Shown here: positions 9,833 to 20,575 of the stretch, one piece after another
Layout: the number at the start of each line of letters is the position of its first letter
Numbering within the stretch: the first letter of the stretch is position 1
Source of the DNA: Cupriavidus taiwanensis LMG 19424
GTDB taxonomy: Bacteria; Pseudomonadota; Gammaproteobacteria; Burkholderiales; Burkholderiaceae
Length of the DNA: 64,000 nucleotides
Assembly (NCBI RefSeq): GCF_000069785.1
Contig: NC_010528.1
Location: 744,001-808,000, forward strand
Reading direction: 5' to 3'
Notes under the pieces: model-generated
Database searches by the model: none
What the model was told of the DNA's origin: nothing
What the model saw: only the letters and a program-made list of their open reading frames with translations
Position numbers and translations under genes: made by a program

Positions 9833-10591
9833 TCAGACGCAGCGGCCGCCGTCCACTTCGATGCAGGTGCCGGTGATGAAGGCGGCTTCGTCCGAGGCCA
9901 GGTACAGGCAGGCGTTGGCCACGTCCTGCGGCGTCGACATGCGTCCCATCGGGATGGTGGCGAGGAACCTGGCGCGGTTTTCGGGCGTGTCGGGCATGCC
10001 CATGAATTCCTCGAGCAGCGCGGTGGCGCCGATCACCGGGTTGACGCAGTTGACGCGGATATTGTCCGGGCCGAGCTCCGCGGCCATGGCCTTGCTCGCC
10101 GTGATCACCGCGCCCTTGCTGCCGTTGTACCAGACCAGCCCCGGCCGCGGCCGGATGCCGGCGGTAGAAGCGATATTGACGAACACGCCGCCGCCGCGCT
10201 GGCGGAAATGCGGGATAAACGCGCGCGCCGACCAGTAGATGCTCTTCACATTGACGGCATAGACGCGGTCGAACTCGTCTTCGGTGATTTCCAGGATGGG
10301 CTTGTTGCGATGGGTGGTGCCGGCGTTGTTGACGACGATGTTCACGTCGCCGAAGACGGAAAGGGCGGCGTCGCGCATGGCCTCGGTGTCGGCTTCGCGC
10401 GAGACATCGGCGCGCACCGCGCGGGCGCGGCCGCCGGCGTCGCGGATCGCCGCGGCGACACGCTCGGCGGCATCCTCGCGCAGGTCGGCCACCACCACGT
10501 TGGCGCCTTCGCGGGCGAAGGTGTGGGCAATGCCTTCGCCGAAGCCGGAACCGCCGCCGGTGACGATCGCTACCTTGTTGGCCAGTCTCAT
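9833..10591 (-). CDS. SDR-family NAD(P)-dependent oxidoreductase
   Basis: This is a classical short-chain dehydrogenase of 252 residues. It has the cofactor motif TGGGSGFG (residues 11-18), the NNAG motif (88-91), a catalytic serine near 142 and YxxxK at Tyr155/Lys159. The Asp in VVADLR (residue 36) after the second strand suggests NAD rather than NADP. It would oxidise an alcohol or reduce a ketone in the same pathway as the neighbouring aldehyde dehydrogenase. The start has a good GAGGAG site. Family is certain; substrate is unknown (annotations such as glucose 1-dehydrogenase or 3-oxoacyl reductase would be by similarity only). Confidence 0.88.
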   Translation of the reverse strand: MRLANKVAIVTGGGSGFGEGIAHTFAREGANVVVADLREDAAERVAAAIRDAGGRARAVRADVSREADTEAMRDAALSVFGDVNIVVNNAGTTHRNKPILEITEDEFDRVYAVNVKSIYWSARAFIPHFRQRGGGVFVNIASTAGIRPRPGLVWYNGSKGAVITASKAMAAELGPDNIRVNCVNPVIGATALLEEFMGMPDTPENRARFLATIPMGRMSTPQDVANACLYLASDEAAFITGTCIEVDGGRCV

Positions 10592-10636
10592 GGCTTGTCT
10601 CCTCAGTATCTTGGTGATGTTCGGTGCAAGGCGGGG

Positions 10637-10879
10637 CTAGTGCGAAAACGGCCCGCGCCCCCTCAGGGCATTCGCCACCATCATCAGCGCCAGCAGGAAC
10701 GGCAGCGCGACATACAGGCACCAGTGCACGCGGTCGCCGACCACGTCGCCCCACTTGCGCTTGAACACCTGCAGCCGCGGCATGCCGGAAGGATTGGTGG
10801 CGCGCTTGTTCCGCACATGCCAGGCCATCCAGAAAAAGAAGATGGCAAAGGCGACCGACAGGAAATTAATGTTACCCAT
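10637..10879 (-). CDS. Small membrane protein of the dehydrogenase operon
   Basis: This is an 80-residue protein with two hydrophobic segments (FLSVAFAIFFFWMAWHV and WCLYVALPFLLALMMVANAL) separated by a basic loop. Its ATG overlaps the 3' end of the aldehyde dehydrogenase gene by 8 nt, which argues for translational coupling and for its being real. It lies 45 nt upstream of the SDR gene. I do not recognise a family. A role as an accessory subunit of a membrane-associated dehydrogenase or of the permease is only a guess from context. Confidence 0.7.
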   Translation of the reverse strand: MGNINFLSVAFAIFFFWMAWHVRNKRATNPSGMPRLQVFKRKWGDVVGDRVHWCLYVALPFLLALMMVANALRGRGPFSH

Positions 10880-12308
10880 GTTGAATGGCGATGGTTTTCA
10901 GGGTGGTGAATCCGTACAGGGCCTCGAAGCCCTTTTCGCGGCCGTAGCCGGACTGGCCGCTGCCGCCGAAGGGCAGCTCCACGCCGCCGCCGGCGCCGTA
11001 GTTGTTGATAAAGACCTGGCCCGCGCGCAGCTTGTGCGCCAGGCGCAGCTGGCGCCCGCCGTCGCGGGTCCAGACCCCGGCGACCAGCCCGTAGGGCGTG
11101 CCGTTGGCCAGCGCGATGGCTTCGGCCTCGGTGTCGAAGGGCATGGCCGCCAGCAGCGGGCCGAACACTTCTTCCTGCGCCAGCCGGTGCGCGGGCGGCA
11201 CGTCGCGGAACAGCATCGGCACCTGGTAGTAGCCGGCCTCGGGCGCCTCGCCCACGATCTGGCCCTGCGCCATCACCGCCACGCCGGCGTGCTGCGCATC
11301 CGAGACGAAGTCCCACACGCGCTGCTGCTGCTTGCGGCTGATCAGCGGCCCGCATTCGAGGTCCAGTTCCGACGGGCCCACGCGCAGCGATTCGAACACC
11401 GAAGCCAGCCGGTCGAGCAGCAGGTCGTAGACCGGGCGCTCCACCAGCAGGCGGCTGCCGGCCGAGCAGGTCTGGCCGGCGTTCTGCACGATGCCGTTGA
11501 CCACCACGGGTACCAGCGCGTCCAGGTCGGCATCGGCGAATACGATCTGCGGCGACTTGCCGCCCAGCTCGAGCGTGACCGGCACGTGGTTCTCGGCGGC
11601 CAGTTGCGATACCAGCTTGCCGGTCTGGGGCGAGCCGGTGAACGAGATGTGTTGAATGCCGGGGTGGCGCGCCAGCGCTGCGCCGGCCTCGTGGCCGTAG
11701 CCGGTGATGATGTTGAGCGCGCCTTCGGGCAGGCCGGCCTCGGCGGCGATCTCCGCCACGCGCAGTAGCGACAGGCAGGCATCCTCGGCCGGCTTGACCA
11801 CGCACGCGTTGCCGGCGGCCAGCGCCGCGCCGACGCTGCGCCCGAAGATCTGCAGCGGGTAGTTCCACGGGATGATGTGGCCGGTCACGCCGTGCGGCTC
11901 CCGCACCGTCAGCACGGTGTAGCCCGGGTTGTAGGGGATGGTCTGTCCGTGCAGCTTGTCGACCGCACCGGCGTAGAACTCGAAGTAGCGCGCGACCGCG
12001 CGGGCATCGGCACGCGCCTGGCGCAGCGGCTTGCCGGTGTCGCGCGCCTCGAGCGCGGCCAGTTCCTCTTCGTGGGCGATCAGCGCCACGGCGACGCGGT
12101 TGAGCAGGCGCACCCGCTCGGCCGGGGCCATCTGGCCCCAGGCACCGTCGGCGGCCTGGCGCGCCGCATGGACGGCGACGTTGATATCGGTGGCGTTGCC
12201 GCGCGCGATCTCGGCGAACGGCTCGCCGTTGGACGGATCGAACACCTTGATGCGCAGGCCGTTGTCGGGCGCGATCAGGCGGTTGGCGACGAAGTGCTGG
12301 GCGTGCAT
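10872..12308 (-). CDS. NAD(P)-dependent aldehyde dehydrogenase
   Basis: This 478-residue ALDH-superfamily enzyme oxidises an aldehyde to the acid. The general-base Glu (VTLELGGKSP, about residue 247) and nucleophilic Cys (NAGQTCSAGSR, about residue 281) are both present, as is PWNYP of the cofactor site. I preferred ATG 12308, preceded by CCGGAG, to an in-frame TTG ten codons upstream. It is the first gene of the minus-strand operon ALDH - small membrane protein - SDR - MFS. Together these suggest import of a compound and its two-step oxidation (alcohol to aldehyde to acid). The substrate is undetermined. Confidence 0.88.
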   Translation of the reverse strand: MHAQHFVANRLIAPDNGLRIKVFDPSNGEPFAEIARGNATDINVAVHAARQAADGAWGQMAPAERVRLLNRVAVALIAHEEELAALEARDTGKPLRQARADARAVARYFEFYAGAVDKLHGQTIPYNPGYTVLTVREPHGVTGHIIPWNYPLQIFGRSVGAALAAGNACVVKPAEDACLSLLRVAEIAAEAGLPEGALNIITGYGHEAGAALARHPGIQHISFTGSPQTGKLVSQLAAENHVPVTLELGGKSPQIVFADADLDALVPVVVNGIVQNAGQTCSAGSRLLVERPVYDLLLDRLASVFESLRVGPSELDLECGPLISRKQQQRVWDFVSDAQHAGVAVMAQGQIVGEAPEAGYYQVPMLFRDVPPAHRLAQEEVFGPLLAAMPFDTEAEAIALANGTPYGLVAGVWTRDGGRQLRLAHKLRAGQVFINNYGAGGGVELPFGGSGQSGYGREKGFEALYGFTTLKTIAIQHG

Positions 12309-12402
12309 GGGTGGCTCCGGGGCAACAGGGTGCAACAAGAGAAGGCTGGGCAGCGGGGGCGCTGCGCTATTCAGCGACGGCTGAAGAATGCGCCATTATC
12401 GC

Positions 12403-12433
12403 CGACGCCGGCGTCGCTGCAACGCGTTGCAGC
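12403..12433. promoter_or_regulatory. Tandem perfect palindromes, candidate repressor operator
   Basis: Between the divergent ALDH operon and ppa lie a perfect 14-bp palindrome, CGACGCCGGCGTCG (12403-12416), and an abutting perfect 18-bp palindrome, GCTGCAACGCGTTGCAGC (12416-12433). The inner TGCAACGCGTTGCA resembles LacI/GalR-family operators, which typically have AA/TT steps around a central CG-rich core. It lies about 95-125 bp upstream of the ALDH start, so it probably controls that operon. No regulator gene is adjacent. Confidence 0.5.
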
Positions 12434-12491
12434 GGGCCTGCGAAGTCAGAACGGGCGGCGGCTTGTCAGCAACCGGTCAGGCATGAGCCGC

Positions 12492-12497
12492 TATAAT
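12492..12497 (+). promoter_or_regulatory. -10 element of the ppa promoter
   Basis: A perfect TATAAT lies 41 nt upstream of the ppa start. No well-spaced -35 box is obvious: TTGTCA at 12463 is 23 nt away, which is too far. Confidence 0.55.
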
Positions 12498-12538
12498 GCC
12501 CGCCATCCAACACACACCGCACGCATCTGGAGAACCGC

Positions 12539-13066
12539 ATGAGCTTCAATCTCGTATCCCCGGGCAAGGACATCCCCAACGATTTCAACGTCATCATCGA
12601 GATCTCGGCCCAGAGCGATCCGGTGAAGTACGAGGCCGACAAGGAAACCGGCCTGCTGTTCGTCGACCGCTTCATCGGTACCGGCATGCGCTACCCGGCC
12701 AACTACGGCTACATCCCGCAGACGCTGTCGGGCGACGGCGACCCGGTGGACGTGCTGGTGCTGTCGCCGTTCCCGATCCTGGCCGGCGCCGTGGTGCGGT
12801 GCCGTGCACTCGGCATGCTGAAGATGACCGACGAGTCCGGCGTGGACGCCAAGCTGGTCGCCGTTCCGGTCGACAAGCTGTCGCCGGCCACCGCCTACAT
12901 GAAGGGCCTTTCCGACGTGCCGCAAAACCTGCTCGACCAGATCAAGCACTTCTTTGAGCACTACAAGGCACTGGAGGCCGGCAAGTGGGTCAAGGTGGAA
13001 GGCTGGGCCGGCATCGAGGAAGCCCACAAGGAAATCACCGACGGCGTCGCCAACTACAAGAAGTAA
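12539..13066 (+). CDS. ppa: Inorganic pyrophosphatase
   Basis: This 175-residue cytosolic family I pyrophosphatase hydrolyses PPi to two phosphates and so pulls biosynthetic reactions forward. It has the normal bacterial length. The signature DGDPVDVLV is present, with the metal-binding aspartates, as are the conserved YPANYGYIP and the basic substrate residues. It appears monocistronic, with its own -10 box and a strong Rho-independent terminator directly downstream. Confidence 0.97.
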   Translation: MSFNLVSPGKDIPNDFNVIIEISAQSDPVKYEADKETGLLFVDRFIGTGMRYPANYGYIPQTLSGDGDPVDVLVLSPFPILAGAVVRCRALGMLKMTDESGVDAKLVAVPVDKLSPATAYMKGLSDVPQNLLDQIKHFFEHYKALEAGKWVKVEGWAGIEEAHKEITDGVANYKK

Positions 13067-13097
13067 GCTGAACCGTCGCTGAACCGATCTGCAGCAG

Positions 13098-13119
13098 CCC
13101 CGCTTAGGCGGGGTTTTTT
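13098..13119 (+). terminator. Rho-independent terminator of ppa
   Basis: The stem CCCCGC / GCGGGG has a TTAG loop and is followed directly by TTTTTT, 31 nt after the ppa stop. Confidence 0.9.
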
Positions 13120-13200
13120 ATTGCCGCGCGCTTGATACACGTTAGGACCCGGCCAGGCGGCGTGCGCTACGCTGTGCGGGTAATGACAACAGGAGTCCTT

Positions 13201-13773
13201 ATGCATCCCGTCACCGAAATCCAGGCTTCGCCGCAGACGCTGCCGTCGTTGCGCCGCTATGACAGGCTGGCGGTGTCGTTCCATTGGGCGGTGTTCGTGC
13301 TGGTGGCGCTGGCCTATGCCGCGATCGAACTGAAGGGCAGCTTCGCCAAAGGCACGCCGCCACGCGCGCTCGCCATGGCGGTGCATGAATGGGCCGGCGC
13401 GCTGGTGCTGGTGCTGGCCGTGCCGCGCCTGCTGTGGCGCCTGCTGCGCGGCGCGCCCGCGCCGGAGCCGGGCGCACGCTGGATGCAACGCGCCGGCGCA
13501 GCCATGCACTGGGTGCTGTACCTGTTTATCCTGGCGCAGCCGCTGCTGGGCCTGCTGGCGATGAATGCCGGCGGCCATCTGCTGGCGTTGCCTGCACTGG
13601 GGATCGAAGTGCCCGCGCTGGTCGCGCCCGACCCGGCGCTGAAGGACAGCGTGAAGGAAATCCACGAAACCCTGGGCACCGCGTTCTACCTGGTCATTGG
13701 CCTGCACGCGATGGCGGCGCTGTTCCACCACTACATGCTGGGCGACGGCACGCTGCGGCGCATGTGGCGCTGA
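13201..13773 (+). CDS. Cytochrome b561 family protein
   Basis: This 190-residue, four-helix inner-membrane b-type cytochrome probably shuttles electrons at the quinone level. Candidate haem histidines lie in each helix pair (FHWAV, AVHEWAG, EIHETLG, GLHAMAALFHH), as in bacterial cytochrome b561/CybB. ATG 13201 was chosen because AGGAG sits at 13191-13195 with ideal spacing; upstream in-frame starts lack one. It stands alone between ppa and a convergent acyltransferase gene. Confidence 0.88.
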   Translation: MHPVTEIQASPQTLPSLRRYDRLAVSFHWAVFVLVALAYAAIELKGSFAKGTPPRALAMAVHEWAGALVLVLAVPRLLWRLLRGAPAPEPGARWMQRAGAAMHWVLYLFILAQPLLGLLAMNAGGHLLALPALGIEVPALVAPDPALKDSVKEIHETLGTAFYLVIGLHAMAALFHHYMLGDGTLRRMWR

Positions 13774-13785
13774 GCGACGCAGGCG

Positions 13786-15027
13786 TCAGGCACGCGCGAA
13801 CGGGTTGCGTTCGCCCAGCTCGTCCAGGTAGGCGTCGATGCCCTGGCGCTCGCGCGCCAGGAAGCGCTCGACGGCATCGGCGAATGCCGGGTGCGCCAGC
13901 CAGTGGGCCGAGCGCGTGGGCACCGGCAGGAAGCCGCGCGCCATCTTGTGCTCGCCCTGTGCGCCGCCCTCGAAGGTGCCGATGCCGTGCTCGATGCAGA
14001 ACTCGAGCGGCTGGTAATACGCGGTCTCGAAATGCAGGCACGGGTGGTATTCCAGCGCGCCCCAGTAGCGCCCGTAAAGCGTGCTGACCTCGGGCGCCGC
14101 GTCGTAGACCACCAGCGAACTGGCGATGGGCTGGCCGGCGCGCTCGGCGATCACCAGCAGCAGGTGCTGCGGCATGGCGGCGCCGATGCGGCGGAAGAAG
14201 TCCAGGTTCAGGTAGGGCGTGGAATGGTGCTCGCGGTAGGTCTGGCGATAGCAGCGGTTGAAGAACTTCCACGCCGCGTCGTCGATCTCGGCGCCGCGCA
14301 GGCGGCGGAAGGTGATGCCGGCCTGCGCCACCTGGCGGCGCTCGGCGCGGATGTTCTTGCGCTTCTTCTGCGACAGCGTGGCGAGAAAGTCGTCGAAGCT
14401 GCCGTAGCCGTCGTTGGTCCAGTGGAACTGCACGCCGTGCCGCATCAGCATGCCGGCCTGCTCCATCAGCGCGGCCTCGGCCTCGTCCGGAAACAGGATG
14501 TGCAGCGACGACATCTGGCTCTCGGCGGCCAGCGCCAGCGCCACCTGCAGCAGCAGCCGGCGCGCATGGGCGTCTTCGGCCAGCAGCCGCGCGCCGCGTA
14601 CCGGGGTGAACGGGATCGCCGCCAGCCACTTGGGGTAGTACTCGATGCCGTTGCGCGCATAGGCGTCGGCCCAGGCCCAGTCGAAGACATACTCGCCATA
14701 GGAATGCGCCTTGGCATAGAGCGGCATGGCGGCGGCCAGCCGCTCCGGGCGGCCCGCCGCCGACGGCGCCCATAACGTCAGGTAGCGCGGATGCCATCCG
14801 GTCTCGGCGCAGGCGCTGCCGCTGACGTGCAGCGCGTGCAGGAAGGCGTGCCTGAGGAAGGGCGTGGCGTCGGCGTGGCGGCCCACCAGGGCGTCCCAGG
14901 CCGCGGCATCGACCTGGCCCAGGTCGGAGACGATCTCGGTACGGTACTCCGGGGCGGCATCGCCCGCTTCGCTGCGCGTTTGCCGTGCCGGCTGGCCTTG
15001 CCCGGGCACGCATGATTCAGACTGCAT
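13786..15027 (-). CDS. FemAB-like / GNAT-fold acyltransferase (DUF482 family)
   Basis: This cytosolic protein of 413 residues resembles PF04339 (FemAB-like, DUF482; often annotated as peptidoglycan biosynthesis/recognition or GNAT acetyltransferase). Recognisable stretches are TPFLRHAFLHALHVSGSACAE, the central FHWTNDGYGSFDDFLATLSQ with KKRKNIRAERR, and the C-terminal FEGGAQGEHKMARGF. I chose ATG 15027 over a start 20 codons upstream, whose extra N-terminus is low-complexity. It is transcribed divergently from nadE and converges on the cytochrome b561 gene with a 12-bp gap. The substrate is unknown. Confidence 0.8.
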   Translation of the reverse strand: MQSESCVPGQGQPARQTRSEAGDAAPEYRTEIVSDLGQVDAAAWDALVGRHADATPFLRHAFLHALHVSGSACAETGWHPRYLTLWAPSAAGRPERLAAAMPLYAKAHSYGEYVFDWAWADAYARNGIEYYPKWLAAIPFTPVRGARLLAEDAHARRLLLQVALALAAESQMSSLHILFPDEAEAALMEQAGMLMRHGVQFHWTNDGYGSFDDFLATLSQKKRKNIRAERRQVAQAGITFRRLRGAEIDDAAWKFFNRCYRQTYREHHSTPYLNLDFFRRIGAAMPQHLLLVIAERAGQPIASSLVVYDAAPEVSTLYGRYWGALEYHPCLHFETAYYQPLEFCIEHGIGTFEGGAQGEHKMARGFLPVPTRSAHWLAHPAFADAVERFLARERQGIDAYLDELGERNPFARA

Positions 15028-15111
15028 TGCACCAGTTCCCTTTGTGGACCGGTCGAGTCTACCGGAAACCCCGCGCCGGGGTGGCACGCGGCAGGCGGGG
15101 GGCCGGCGTCG

Positions 15112-15117
15112 TAAAAT
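15112..15117 (+). promoter_or_regulatory. -10 element upstream of nadE
   Basis: TAAAAT followed by GG lies 114 nt upstream of the nadE start, within the divergent region. The same TAAAATG-type -10 recurs before glnB, ftsK and serS in this window. Confidence 0.45.
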
Positions 15118-15231
15118 GGAGCGTCCTGGTCAATAGTGCTTTCCCAGGCATCCATGGATGCACCGGGCGATCCGCACGCTTGCGGCTGGTCCCACGGGCC
15201 GCCGCACGACTCCCCAATACCAAGGCCCGAT

Positions 15232-17280
<2,049 letters not shown>

Positions 17281-17317
17281 GCGCCGCGGTCGGCGGACAT
17301 GGTGCTGGAGTGCGGCG

Positions 17318-17360
17318 TTGTGCACAGGTTCTCCAGTGCCTGTCCCCAGGGTTATCCACA
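17318..17360 (+). promoter_or_regulatory. Pair of DnaA-box-like sequences
   Basis: TTATCCACA at 17352-17360 matches the DnaA box consensus exactly. TTGTGCACA at 17318-17326 matches with one mismatch. Both are in the same orientation, 34 bp apart, in the nadE-glnB intergenic region and upstream of the glnB -10 box. Confidence 0.5.
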
Positions 17361-17447
17361 GGCGCGGACGGCTCCGGATGCACGCTTGGCCACGCAACCG
17401 CCGCGCCGCATGTGCCGCAGGCAAAAATGCAAGCGCCCAAGGGCTGT

Positions 17448-17453
17448 TAAAAT
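17448..17453 (+). promoter_or_regulatory. -10 element of the glnB promoter
   Basis: TAAAAT lies 73 nt upstream of the glnB start. No good -35 was identified. Confidence 0.4.
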
Positions 17454-17502
17454 GCCCTCCGGAGAGCGCCGCGTCCGCGGCGATGCGCCGCCAGGCGCGT
17501 GA

Positions 17503-17865
<363 letters not shown>

Positions 17866-17886
17866 GCCATCGGCCAGCTCAGCGAG

Positions 17887-17911
17887 ACGCCGCCTTGCAG
17901 GGCGGCGTTTT
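17887..17911 (+). terminator. Rho-independent terminator of glnB
   Basis: The stem ACGCCGCC / GGCGGCGT is followed by TTTT, 22 nt after the stop. It separates glnB from the convergent TRIC-family gene. Confidence 0.85.
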
Positions 17912-17939
17912 CATTGGTGCGTGCGCGCCGGCCGCCAGC

Positions 17940-18581
17940 TCAGCTCGGCAGCTTCCAGCCATAGCGCACCGAGACCAGGCGCATGGCGATGATCGCCAGC
18001 GCGCCGGTCAGCAGCGCCGCCTCCTGCTGTACCTCGACCCAGGTCAGTCCGATATAGATCCAGCAGCCGATGAACGAGCAGGTGGCATAGGGCGAGCGGT
18101 CACGCAGGATCATCGGCACTTCATTGCACAGCACGTCGCGCACCACGCCGCCGAACACGGCGGAGATGATGCCCATCATGACCGCCACGGTGGGAGTCAT
18201 CTGCGCCACCAGCGCCAGCGAGGCGCCGGTCACCGAGAACAGGCCCAGCCCGATGGCGTCGGCCACGATCATGGCCCGGTCCGAAGCCACGCGGCTGACC
18301 ACGCGCAGCACGAACGACGCGCCGAACGACATCACGAAGATCAGCAGCACATAGCCTTCATGGTCGACCCAGTAGAACGGGCGCCGGTCGAGCAGCACGT
18401 CGCGCACGGTGCCGCCGCCGAAGGCGGTGGCAAAGGCCACCACGAAGGTGCCGACCACGTCCAGGCGCTGCTTGCGCGCATCGACTACCCCCGAGACCGC
18501 GAAGGCGAGCACGCCGATCACCTCCATGATGTGGAGGATCAGGGGCAGCGGCCCCATCAGCAACGCGAGCGGAACGTGCAT
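17940..18581 (-). CDS. TRIC-family (UPF0126) cation channel membrane protein
   Basis: This 213-residue integral membrane protein has about seven hydrophobic segments. It shows the two internally repeated UPF0126 units, each with a glycine-rich turn: ATAFGGGTVRDVLLDRRPFYWV and ISAVFGGVVRDVLCNEVPMIL. Bacterial homologues (YadS/YicG) form trimeric potassium-type channels. It lies 12 nt downstream of the Smr gene on the same strand, so it is probably the last gene of a trxB-smr-TRIC unit. The physiological role is unknown. Confidence 0.88.
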   Translation of the reverse strand: MHVPLALLMGPLPLILHIMEVIGVLAFAVSGVVDARKQRLDVVGTFVVAFATAFGGGTVRDVLLDRRPFYWVDHEGYVLLIFVMSFGASFVLRVVSRVASDRAMIVADAIGLGLFSVTGASLALVAQMTPTVAVMMGIISAVFGGVVRDVLCNEVPMILRDRSPYATCSFIGCWIYIGLTWVEVQQEAALLTGALAIIAMRLVSVRYGWKLPS

Positions 18582-18593
18582 CCGGGCGTGTCG

Positions 18594-19268
18594 TCAGGCG
18601 CGCGGCTGGCGCAGCAGCACCATCAGCGCGCCGGCGCCGCCTTCGGCTTCGCGCGCCTGCACGAAGGCCAGCACTTCCTCCTTCTGCACCAGCCAGCTGC
18701 GCACCTTGCCCTTGAGCACCGGCAGCTTGTCGGGCGAACCCAGGCCCTTGCCGTGGATCACGCGCACGCAGCGCACGCCGTTGCGCACCGAGCGGCGCAG
18801 GAACTCGGCCAGCGCCTCGCGCGCCTCGTCGCTGCGCAGGCCGTGCAGGTCGACCTTGTCCTGCGGCACCCATTCGCCGCGGCGCAGCTTGCGCACCACG
18901 TCCATGCCGATGCCAGGCCGGCGGAATGACAGCGTCTCGTCGGTTTCGAGCAGGCTTTCCACATCGAATTCGTCGGAGAGGGACGCCTGCAGCACCGCCT
19001 GGTCGTTGCGCTGGGATTGCACCGGCACGGGGGCGGGCTTGCTGGGGGGATGGTGGGCGCGGTTGCGGTCGCGCAGCTGGCTGACCTGGCCCACGCTGGT
19101 GCGAAAGACGTCGGCCTCGGCGCGGGCGCGCGCGGCCGCCTGCTCGGCGGCGAGGCGCTCGGCCTCGCGGCGCTCGGTCTCGGCCTTGAGGGTGTCGCGC
19201 AGCCTGGCAAGGTCGTTCAGGCCGAGGCGTTGGGGCGGTCGGTCGGGTTTGCGGGCGCCGTGCGTCAT
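18594..19268 (-). CDS. Smr-domain (MutS2-type C-terminal) putative nuclease
   Basis: This 224-residue protein has an N-terminal Ala/Glu/Arg-rich predicted coiled coil (LKAETERREAERLAAEQAAARARAEAD) and a C-terminal Smr domain. The hallmark DLHGL (substrate/metal end) and the HGKG loop (RVIHGKGLGSPDKLPVLKG) are present. Smr domains nick or bind branched DNA or act on RNA. I chose ATG 19268 with CGGAG upstream; a start 30 codons earlier adds only low-complexity sequence. It lies between trxB and the TRIC gene, all on the minus strand. Confidence 0.87.
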   Translation of the reverse strand: MTHGARKPDRPPQRLGLNDLARLRDTLKAETERREAERLAAEQAAARARAEADVFRTSVGQVSQLRDRNRAHHPPSKPAPVPVQSQRNDQAVLQASLSDEFDVESLLETDETLSFRRPGIGMDVVRKLRRGEWVPQDKVDLHGLRSDEAREALAEFLRRSVRNGVRCVRVIHGKGLGSPDKLPVLKGKVRSWLVQKEEVLAFVQAREAEGGAGALMVLLRQPRA

Positions 19269-19376
19269 TGAAAAAATCTCCGGAGGCTCGGCGCCGATTA
19301 TATCGACTGGCGGGGCCGCGGGCGGGCCCGTGCCCGGGTGACGCGCCGGCGGCGGCAATGGCCGCCGGCGGGGGGC

Positions 19377-20399
<1,023 letters not shown>

Positions 20400-20465
20400 T
20401 TATAAGAGGAGCCGCATTTGCTCACTGTTGCAAATTCCAATGGGTGCGATAGTGTCGGGCCACGT

Positions 20466-20471
20466 TAAAAT
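20466..20471 (+). promoter_or_regulatory. -10 element upstream of ftsK
   Basis: TAAAAT followed by GG lies in the trxB-ftsK divergent region, 105 nt before the ftsK start. Confidence 0.4.
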
Positions 20472-20575
20472 GGCCGCCACGATGCCTGCCAGTCACCTGC
20501 CGAGTGACCGCCGGGCGCTGGCGGCATCGGTCCGAAACCCTCCGGAATCCCCTAACACGCGAGTTTCAACCAGGC

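Noticed and set aside
12463..12468. TTGTCA as the -35 box of ppa
   Set aside because: The spacer to TATAAT is 23 bp, well beyond the usual 16-18.
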